64,000 nucleotides of DNA from Persicaria tinctoria (Eukaryota > Streptophyta > Magnoliopsida > Caryophyllales > Polygonaceae): positions 41,903,001 to 41,967,000 of the forward strand of contig JBANSL010000001.1 of NCBI GenBank assembly GCA_037127255.1, written 5' to 3'. Each line of letters starts with the position of its first letter. The stretch's first letter is position 1. Position numbers and translations under genes: made by a program. Shown here in pieces: positions 56,414 through 64,000 of this stretch. The notes below the pieces were generated by a model. That model worked only from the letters and a program-made list of their open reading frames with translations, was not told the origin of the DNA and made no database searches.

Positions 56414-58529
56414 TGTTGTAAGGAGGATATCGAGTATGCAAATAATAAAATATAAATAAATCACAGCAAACCAGATTCCGTCCCTTGCAAATAACTACAA
56501 GACCTACTCCTGATGTAGCAGCGGGAAGTCAGGATCGATCCACGAGGAAGCGTGTCAGCGGATCCTAGGCAGCGGTGGAATCTCACGGACAGAAGTCGAC
56601 AACAGGGTCCTCGATCTCGACTAGGTTAGTCGACAGAAGATCGGACAGTCGAGCACAGCGCAGCAGCAGTCACAGGGGCTCGTCGACCTCGACTAGGGCT
56701 ACTCGATATCGAGTAGAGTCCTCGTCGACTTCGAGTTGGGCTTTGTCGAGTACCTGCACACAGAAGCTACAGCGATCCTAGATCGGAAATCAGTAGTCGA
56801 GCTCGACCAGGCTTGGTCGAGATCGAGTAGAGCAGAAACTTAAAACGGAAGAAAATAAAGAACAAATGCTTTGGGATTTCGAACTAAACTTAATGTAAAA
56901 GGCTTCCAAGATTGGGGTTTGCAATGACGATAACCAAACATGCATAAGGTAGAGATAAACTGATAATCATGTGAATTGCATCAAAGGACAAGCTTTCGCC
57001 TTTTCCAACAATTAGACAACTCTTTCAAGAAACCCTAATTGTCTCTACCGATTTTATGTTTATAATCCAAGTTGTTAGCATGGATCTCCATTAGATGGGA
57101 AATAAACACATCAACAAGTAGGGAAATGCTCAAAACATGATAAAGGTCGGATCTTTTACCTCAATTATGCATGGCTATCGTCGGGCTCGCCCCAACCCTA
57201 GAAGTGGGTTGACTACTCGCGCCTCATCGCAACATCAGACATCATTGATTGAAAGGAAATAACAACTTGCATTAAACTAAATTCAAAGACTTTACAATCC
57301 CGGCAATCCAACTCTCGTCGAATGCCAAAACCCTAAAACCTTCGAACTCCTAAACTGTCTCTGTGGAACTACTTGTCTTGCTCTGAAATTGAATGAATAA
57401 AACTGAGCCCCATGGGGCTTATTTATAGGCTTCTAATCCTTGCTACTCAAGGATAGAATATCTATATCTATATCTAAAATTATATCTAAAAGGCTAAAAG
57501 ATAAATAAAATGTTTTAAGGAAATAAATCAACAAGGAAAAGATAATTCTAAAGTGGGTAAGTCTTCATGTCTTGATAGATCTTGCTTCCTTGGATAAAAT
57601 TGATCAATTTTGGATAGATCCCGGCCAAATCGACTTCCTTCACGCCCAAGTAATCTCAAGTCGAGTAGGATTCGTCACGTCGACGCGTTTCTGGAAACTG
57701 GGCTACTCGACATCGACAAGGGTCTGGTCGACCTCGAGTAGGATTCATCGTCGACTGGACTTCTCGGCTAGATCTGCTCGACAGGCTCGGATTTGGTTCA
57801 CGGTGCTCATCGATGTCGACAATGGCTCGTCGAGGTCGAGTAGACTGGCTATGTCGACTAGGTCTTCTCGGTTGGCTCTACTCGATAGGCTCGGATCTGG
57901 ACTCGGAGCTCGTCAATCTCGACTAGGGCTCCTCGAGATCGACTAGGGTGTGGCCTTCTCTGGTCGAGCAGCTTCTCCTCGGCATGGACTCGGACTGGCG
58001 CTGTGGGGCTCGTCGATCTCGACTAGAAGCTTGTCGAGATCGAGTAGGATTGTCCTCGGCGTCCTTGTCCTCGGCTTCTCGATCAGTTCTCTCCTCGACT
58101 CCGGGTGTGGCGCTGGGCTTCGTCGATCTCGACCAGGTCTTGTCGAGATCGAGTAGACTTCCGGAGCTGGGTGGTCTGGCTCTCGACGTTGCTTCTGGTC
58201 GACAAGGCTGTGCTCGGACATACTTGTCGAGATCAAGTAAGGGCTACTCGAGGTCGAGTAGTCTGGTTTCTCGGCTCGATTCGACTGGTTCCGTTGCTGC
58301 TTTGACCTTGGACTTCTGTAGCTGTGTTCCGAGCTTTTCCGACCTTCCTTAGAATTGCTGTAAAACGCCTCGAATTCTGCGAATTAAACAGAAACTGGTG
58401 TAGATTCTATAATTTGGCAGATAAACATAAACTACATAGATTATGTACTATCTTAGCCCAAATGCATGAAATGTATGCAGAAATCGATATAAAAGTAAAT
58501 GTAAAACATGGCAAATTAGGCTTACAACA
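56414..58529 (-). repeat. E5 5' LTR (2,116 bp)
   Basis: Ends are TGTTGTAAG and CTTACAACA. It carries 204 bases (about 57810-58014) that the 3' LTR lacks; this equals two of the roughly 102-bp motif-bearing units. Ten TCGA-NN-TCGA motifs were counted between 57706 and 58260. The TATA box (-) is at 57420-57427, with a GGCTTATTTATAGG context. Confidence 0.95.
57420..57427 (-). promoter_or_regulatory. TATA box of the E5 5' LTR
   Basis: TATAAATA on -, upstream of a leader running to the primer-binding site at 56410. This would be the promoter for the E5 genomic transcript. Confidence 0.65.
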
Positions 58530-58596
58530 CATACTCTATTCAACCCCCCTTCTAGAGTATTTCTATATTACTTAGTTTTATATTATCGAACCTTCA
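58530..58596 (+). repeat. Copia 5' LTR, right part
   Basis: It continues the LTR after E5: starts with the target duplication CATAC, then CTCTATTCAACCCCCCTTCT, and ends CCTTCA before the primer-binding site. Confidence 0.8.
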
Positions 58597-58610
58597 ATTG
58601 GTATAAGAGC
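58597..58610 (+). other. Copia primer-binding site (initiator tRNA-Met)
   Basis: ATTGGTATAAGAGC compares with TGGTATCAGAGC, the complement of the initiator tRNA-Met 3' end; one base differs. Confidence 0.8.
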
Positions 58611-58654
58611 TTTACTCCCTGCTTTTGATCTAACTATCTTGTGAGTTTTCGATC

Positions 58655-59570
58655 ATGTCTGGTGAAGCAAGCGGAGGATTTGCATAGGGAAGGTCCACGA
58701 GCAGACCACCACTCTTTGTAGGAAACAACTTTGTCCACTGGAGATCCTTGATGAAGATGTTCATTATAGATCAAGATCTGGAACTTTGGAACATTATAGA
58801 GAATGGTCCGAAAATTCCAGAGAAAGACGGACCAAATGGAACCAAAGTCGCAAAGAAGGAGTCTGAATACATCCAAGCGGATCTTGAACTCGTCTCCAAA
58901 AACTACAGGGCTATTAACTTACTTTATTGTGGTCTTAGCACTGATGAGTTTAATCGTATTTCATCTTGTAGGTCAGCTAAAGAGATTTGGGACAAACTGG
59001 TCGTCACATATGAAGAAACGAGCCAAGTGAAAGACACCAAGATCAGCATCTTCCTTCGAAAGTATGAGCTTTTCAAAATGAAGTCTGATGAGTCAATCAA
59101 GGCCATGTTCACGCGATTCATAGAAATCACCAACAACCTTGACTCTCTCGTCAAGAGCTTTACAAACGTAGAGAAAGTAAGGAAGATATTGATGTGCCTC
59201 CCAAAAGAAAAATGGGGTCCAAAAGTAACAGCTATAGAGGAAGCACAGGACCTCACCACTCTACCCCTTGATGACCTGCTTGGGAAGCTGATCACGCATG
59301 AGATGATCCTTAATGAAGACGATGGAGAACTTCCAGCTAGCACTAAGAACTTGGCACTTAAGTCTAAGAAGGATGAGCCTAAAGATGGATCTGATTTCGA
59401 AGATGAGGATGACGATGAGGATGATCCTTTTGCTCTTATCACAAGAGGCCTTGCCCGGATTCTCAAAATGAAGAAACAATTCAACAACAAGGATAGATCC
59501 GAGTCTTCTAAATTTCGAGGTAAGCCTCAATACAACAAGTATGATAAGAAGACTAAACCTTTGTCTTGTT
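58655..59570 (+). pseudogene. Copia gag
   Basis: From the ATG at 58655 (MSGEASGGFA) a TAG at 58685 interrupts, then the frame is open from about 58688. It has the UBN2 gag landmarks: NFVHWRSLMKMFI, KEIWDKLVVTYEETSQVKDT, LRKYELFKMKSDESIKAMFT, KILMCLPKEKWGPKVTAIEE. An acidic stretch (EDEDDDEDDPF) precedes a zinc knuckle of which only the first half (CFECG) remains; the frame then jumps to a charged linker (EIDEKLEATVRELM), so the knuckle is deleted in part. Gag and protease stay in one frame, as in copia polyproteins. Confidence 0.85.
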
Positions 59571-59639
59571 TTGAATGTGGTGAAATAGATGAAAAGCTTG
59601 AAGCTACTGTAAGAGAACTTATGGCAAGTCCAAAAGAGG

Positions 59640-60735
59640 AGATCACCAAGGTGAATGAACACAAATGGATTATTGATAGTGGATGCTCGAGGCATATGAG
59701 TGGGAAGAGTTCTCTCTTTCATGATCTAAAGGAGCAATCCACGAGAACAATCACTCTTGGTGACAAGGGAAAATGTGACATCGTTTGTATTGGTAGTGTT
59801 GGAAGTGATTCCAACCATAATATTAAAATTGTCTATCTTGTTAATGGTTTAAAGTATAATTTGCTTAGTGTCTCTCAACTATGTGATAGTGGCAACAATG
59901 TCAGATTTAACAAGAAAAGATGTCTAGTGTACAGAGAAGATACAGGTGAAGTTATATTGACTGCATATCGTTACAACAATATATACGCTGTAAATGCTGA
60001 CCAAGTGGCACAAGGAAGCTTAACCTGTCTAAAGGCTTTGATGGACGATCCAAATCTCTGGCATAGGAGACTCGGTCATGTGAGCCCACATACACTACAG
60101 AAGCTTGTGTCCAAAGGGCTTGTAAGAGGGTTGCCTGAGATGGACTTCAAAGGTATTGACATGTGCAATGCATGCACACGAGGTAAACAAACACGTAGCT
60201 CTTTCAAACCCAAAAAAGTTGTAAGTTCTTCTAGACCCCTTAAACTTTTACATATGGATTTATGTGGTCCTATGCGAGTCAAATCTCCAAATGGTAAAAA
60301 GTACATGCTAGTTGTTGTTGATGATTTTTCTGGATATACTTGGGTTGCATTTTTAAAAGAAAAATTAGAGGCCTTATTTGAGTTTTCAAAACTATGTAAG
60401 GAGTTGCAAACTTTAACGAGCCCATAGTGTCAATTCGGAGTGATCATGGTAGGGAGTTTGATCAACTTCAGTTTGATTTGTTCTGTGCTAAATATGGCAT
60501 CTCCCATAACTTTTCTGCTCCCCGGACACCTCAACAAAACGGGGTTGTGGAACAAAAGAACCGCACCTTAGAGGATATGGCCAGAACTATGCTTTTAGAA
60601 AATGCATTACCTAAAACCTATTGGGCTGAAGCTGTTAACACAACTAACTATATTTTGAATTGTTGTCTTATTCGTTCCATCTTAAAGAAAACTCATTATG
60701 AACTTTTCAAAGGCCGCAAACCACTTATATCTTAA
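59640..60735 (+). pseudogene. Copia protease and integrase
   Basis: Protease: WIIDSGCSRHMSG with the catalytic DSG, then LKYNLLSVSQLCDSG. Integrase zinc finger (pre-integrase): LWHRRLGHVSPHTLQKLV with CNACTRGKQTR, giving H-H-C-C. Integrase core: LLHMDLCGPM (first Asp), VVVDDFSGYTW; a frameshift near 60405 moves to the frame 60427-60735 with SIRSDHGREF (second Asp), FSAPRTPQQNGVVEQKNRTL (catalytic Glu). The frame ends at a TAA at 60733, beyond which FKPFGCTCFVHN continues. Confidence 0.85.
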
Positions 60736-61383
60736 TTTAAGCCCTTTGGCTGTACTTGTTTTGTTCATAACAATGGAAAAGATAACCTTGGGAAATTCGA
60801 TGCGCCTAGTGATGAAGGTATATTTCTTGGCTACTCCACAAGTAGCAAAGCTTATAGAATCTTCAATAAAAGGACCCTGTTAGTTGAAGAAAGTATACAT
60901 GTTATATTTGATGAATGCAATGATGGTTCTTTGAGTGAAAGTGTTACAGATATAGATCTTAACATCCATGCAGAGAACGAGGAAGGTGATGATGCTGCCA
61001 CCAAGAACACAGAGAAAAGGAACATGCAGGAACAAATTCTCAACACTGAAGAATTGGTCCAAGGTGTTGAAGATTCGTCCAAAGCTCTTGGTGTCCAATC
61101 CAACAGTGTTGAAGCGTCAGAAACTGCTGTAACTGAACCCAACAGGACCACGGAGTCAGATGTACCACAAGTCAATCCTACCGGTGTGACGAATCAAAGA
61201 GCTGAGACTAGCAAAAGGAAATTCAAATACTCCTCATCACACTCATTAAAGGATATCATTTCTGACTCTACTTCTAGTGTTTAAACTTGTTCTAAACTTA
61301 AAGATCTTTGTGCTTTTCACGCGTTTGCTTCTCTTATTGAACCAAAGAAGGTAGATGAGGCCCTTCAAGAGCCAGATTGGATC
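60736..61383 (+). pseudogene. Copia integrase C-terminus and linker to RT
   Basis: It continues with KFDAPSDEGIFLGYSTSSKA and YRIFNKRTLLVEESIHVIFD, the usual integrase C-terminal block. An acidic variable linker (60931-61284) follows, ending with TAA at 61282 before the RT. Confidence 0.75.
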
Positions 61384-62188
61384 ATGGCTATGCAAAGTGA
61401 GCTTAATGAATTTGAAAGGAACAAAGTCTGGACCTTGAAGCCTAGGCCAAAGCATCAATCAGTCATTGGCACACGATGGGTATTTCGAAACAAGCTAGAT
61501 GAGAATGGTAAGATTGTGAGGAACAAGGCAAGGCTTGTTGCTCAAGGCTACAATCAAGAGGAAGGTATTGACTACGAGGAGACCTTTGCTCTCGTAGCCA
61601 GGCTTGAAGCCATTTGCATTTGATTAGCATTTGCATCTTTTATGAGTATAAAGTTATATGAAATGGATGTCAAGTGTGCTTTTCTTAATGGTTTCTTAGA
61701 GGAAGAAGTATATGTGGCTCAACCCCCAGGATTTGAAAGTTTAGAATTTCCCAATCATGTTTATAAACTTGACAAAACGGTTTATGGTTTGAAACAAGCC
61801 CCAAGAGCTTGGTATGAGCGCTTGTCAAAATATCTTTTAGAAAATGATTTTAAAAGGGGGTTGATCGACAAGACTCTTTTTATCAAGACCAAAGGAAAGG
61901 ACATTTTGGTTATTCAAATTTAGTGTACTTGCTTTGTGCAAGGAATTTTCTGACATCATGTGCAGTGAATTTGAGATGAGCTTGATGGGTGAACTCAACT
62001 TCTTTTTGGGATTACAAGTTCATCAATCCAAGAAAGGGATCTTTGTCAACCAAAGCAAGTACACTAAGGATCTCTTGAAGAAGTTCAAGATGGATCAATC
62101 CAAAGCAGCCAAAACTCCCATGAGCTCAACATTATCTCTCGATCAAGACAAGACTGGGAAAAGTGTCAATCAAAAGGAGTATCGATGA
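61384..62188 (+). pseudogene. Copia reverse transcriptase, YVDD box deleted
   Basis: It has [40 protein letters not shown], a TGA at 61621, then LYEMDVKCAFLNGFLEEEVY, VYGLKQAPRAWYERLSKYLL, LVIQI, a stop, and LMGELNFFLGLQVHQSKKGI. Between LVIQI and the LCKEFSDIM block a short deletion removed the YVDD catalytic box normal to copia RT. The enzyme would be dead even without the stops. Confidence 0.85.
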
Positions 62189-62813
62189 ATGATTGGATCT
62201 TTACTATATCTTACAGCTAGTAGACCTGACATTATGTTTAGTGTTTGCATGTGTGCTAGGTTTCAAGCTGATCCTAAAGAATTTCACCTCGTGGCTGTGA
62301 AGAGGACTATGGTACCCAAAGCAAAAGGATTTCACATTAATCGGATATTCTGATGCAGATTTTGCAGGCTATAAGGTGGATAGGAAGAGCACATCAGGAT
62401 GTTGTCAATTCTTAGGAGCATCCTTGATCAGTTGGCACTCAAAGAAACAAAACTCAGTCGCTCTATCCACTACAGAAGCCGAATAAATAGCAGTTGGAGC
62501 TTGTTGCTCCCAAATCCTTTGGATAGCTCAACAAATGCGAGATCTTGGCATCAACCTCAAAGGCATTCCCATTAAATGTGATAATACAAGTGCCATCTCC
62601 ATTACAAAGAATCATGTTCACCATTCAAGGACCAACCATATTGATGTAAGGCATCATTTCATTAGAGACCATGTCGAAAAAGGTGATGTGTCCATATCTT
62701 TTATTTCAACTGATTATCAATGGGCTGACATTTTTACTAAGCCTTTGGCAGAGGACAGGTTCACCTTCATTAGACGTGAGATTGGAATGCTTAACAAGGA
62801 TGCACTTTCGTAA
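62189..62813 (+). pseudogene. Copia RNase H
   Basis: After a TGA at 62186, GSLLYLTASRPDIMFSVCMC and FQADPKEFH are seen; a deletion-type frame change near 62306 leads to DADFAGYKVDRKSTSGCCQF, SLISWHSKKQNSVALSTTEA, a stop, then frame 62535-62813 with CDNTSAISITKNHVHHSRTN, IDVRHHFIRD and DIFTKPLAEDRF. The usual copia C-terminus is reached at 62813. Confidence 0.85.
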
Positions 62814-63342
62814 GGGGAGCTTTCCCTTTACGAAAGATAAATTCTACTCGGTGTCAAGATCCTTGAACCTCATTTCAAAGGTTGTGAACTGAACAGTAGA
62901 GTACATATAACGGATCAGATATTTGATTGATATCTTATTAGATATTTGATCAAATATGGTTTTAATGGATTTTAACCTTCTTTATATGTTACCTATTTTA
63001 TTTTCGGAAAAATCCTTTTATTTTATCCAAGTATAGTTTATTTGTGGAAATTATTTTAAAATCGGATAAATCTTTTCTTGCCTTTAAGAATTGAAAGGAT
63101 CTTTTTAAAATTTGAACTTTTGGTTACTGGTTTACGCTCCTCCCTTTGTTGAAAGACAAAAAGAGGGAGATGGTTTGATGATTTAGACTTTATCACTGTT
63201 TTTACTTTGTTGGATATTTCTCATTGACTTTGAAAACTTATGATCCAACATTTGTCTAACCCATGCAGGTACTTAGTCCGTTTTTGCTTATGATATATCT
63301 GTTTGACTAAGTTGTAGGGATGCACAAGTTTTGTCTTTCATC
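62814..63342. other. Copia 3' non-coding region
   Basis: About 530 AT-rich bases between RNase H and the polypurine tract. No env-like ORF, which many Sireviruses have here, is visible. Confidence 0.7.
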
Positions 63343-63353
63343 AAGGGGGAGAT
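63343..63353 (+). other. Copia polypurine tract
   Basis: AAGGGGGAGAT immediately upstream of the 3' LTR TGATAACTCC. Confidence 0.8.
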
Positions 63354-64000
63354 TGATAACTCCACTCCCTTGATGAAAATCAGAATTAAGTTTGAAAGGC
63401 TTTGACAGTCTGTTTTTTGTCAAAGGTTTTGAAGCTTTAGAGTGTTGATGAAACACAAAACCTGTTCTCTATGATATTATCTTCGAATATTATTTTATAT
63501 TATTATATGCTTCCAGATATTATATTCTAACATTTCAGGCAGCTTTTCAAATATTATCTCCTTCCAAAGTCGAAAAGTTAAGAAGAATACAATCGGAGAT
63601 CATGGCTTCAAAAGTTTCCAAGTTTAGAAGATCTCGAAAATAGCCATGATCAGCCTAGCCATTGGAGAAGATTCCTTCCTCAAGTGGCGCCGATGATCTT
63701 CACTATATAAAGGAGATGAAGAAGAGAGAGATGACTGACTTACATTCACGAATATCATTGCACAATCAGCCATCAAGTTTATAATCTCTCTTCAGCGTGT
63801 TCTCTCTGCTTGTTCTTAAGAGTCTTATATTTTGTTTCAAAGCATTTGAGAGATACACAGTGAGCTTATAGGATATATTTCGAGAGAGTGTTATACTCAA
63901 GAGTTTATAACTCAGGAAGTGGGCACTAGGCTATTGATTCTCGAGAGTAAGAGGATTGTACTAGATAGCTGAGAGAGGTGGGGCTCTTCTAGATTGGTGT
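63354..64000 (+). repeat. Copia 3' LTR, cut by the window end
   Basis: Starts TGATAACTCCACTCCCTTGA and aligns with 49103-49750, with a handful of substitutions and a small gap (AGTTTAGAAGATC versus AGTTTAGTAGAAGATC). About 400 bases lie outside the window. The TATA box is at 63704-63711. Confidence 0.9.

Larger units (their letters stand above)
50086..58529 (-). mobile_element. E5: nearly complete TR-GAG-type Athila-like element
   Basis: 8,444 bp with two LTRs (TGTTGTAAG...CTTACAACA), a perfect tRNA-Asp primer-binding site, gag with zinc knuckle, protease, a C-terminal ORF and a 3' region with polypurine tract, all on -. There is no RT, RNase H or integrase, so it needs proteins from another element. 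Flanks CATAT (50081-50085) and CATAC (58530-58534) are a 5-bp target duplication with one change. It sits inside the copia 5' LTR. Confidence 0.9.
49103..64000 (+). mobile_element. Sirevirus-like copia element, 5' LTR split by E5
   Basis: The LTR starts TGATAACTCCACTCCCTTGA at 49103 and again at 63354. The 5' LTR is cut at 50085 by E5 and resumes at 58530-58596, giving about 1,050 bp. Then come a tRNA-Met primer-binding site, gag, protease, integrase, RT and RNase H in copia order, a polypurine tract and the 3' LTR, which runs past the window end. The integrase wording RSDHGREF is typical of the Sirevirus (Maximus/SIRE) lineage. No env-like gene is present between RNase H and the 3' LTR. Confidence 0.85.

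Noticed and set aside
57706..58260. CRISPR-like array formed by the spaced motifs
   Set aside because: Repeats are 10 bases, spacing irregular, the context is a plant LTR, and no cas genes exist.
57948..58352. Open frames in the E5 LTRs (also 50247-50453, 51243-51623, 56575-56781, 57572-57946)
   Set aside because: They lie wholly in LTR sequence and give serine/arginine-rich translations of the motif (SRSSR, STSTR); no conserved domain.

Overview
The window looks like intergenic, transposable-element-rich plant nuclear DNA, most likely from a eudicot; the species cannot be read from the sequence. Evidence: Athila-type and Tekay/Del-type gypsy elements, a Sirevirus-type copia element, a CACTA element carrying exons of a plant formin, a FAR1-type MULE, and Stowaway and hAT MITE-like elements. 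No ordinary host gene was recognised. Almost every coding trace belongs to a mobile element.

Layout. 1-2210: remnant of a Tat-like gypsy element (LTR end, primer-binding site, decayed gag). About 2211-7634: decayed autonomous Athila-type element on the + strand (gag, protease, RT, RNase H, integrase zinc finger). 7635-12492: element E1 on the - strand, a gag-protease element without RT or integrase (TR-GAG type). 12493-13373: gag piece E2 (+), into which element E3 (+, LTR from 13374) is inserted. E3 gag is itself split by a 3,930-bp CACTA element (16065-19994, TSD GAA) that carries six formin FH2 exons with their introns. After E3 ends near 21505 comes non-coding repeat DNA, with a solo LTR of the E family (22950-24834) and a 663-bp hAT-like MITE (27207-27869). 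28099-34352 holds two very long Tekay-like LTR copies in inverted orientation. 34353-35910 is a broken fragment E4 of the E family. 35911-37046 is AT-rich with direct repeats, a Stowaway MITE and a perfect hairpin.

37047-47768 is the best-preserved unit: a 10.7-kb MULE between TA runs, with three genes. These are an intact FAR1/MULE transposase (+, 769 aa, 2 exons), a small two-exon gene of unknown function with its own TATA box (+, 130 aa), and an eight-exon ULP1-like gene (-, 1,050 codons) that has one internal stop and appears to lack the cysteine-protease catalytic residues. 47793-49102 starts with a second MULE-like terminus facing the first, followed by two 23-bp minisatellites.

49103-64000 is a Sirevirus-like copia element. 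Its 5' LTR is split by a nearly complete E-family TR-GAG element, E5 (50086-58529, -), with both LTRs and a 17/17 tRNA-Asp primer-binding site. Its 3' LTR runs off the window.

The most striking unexplained pattern is a short motif, TCGA-NN-TCGA, present in dozens of copies in all E-family members, in LTRs and in protein-coding parts alike. The central dinucleotide differs by subfamily: CG/CA/TG in E1, TA in the solo LTR, mainly TC/GA in E3, E4 and E5.
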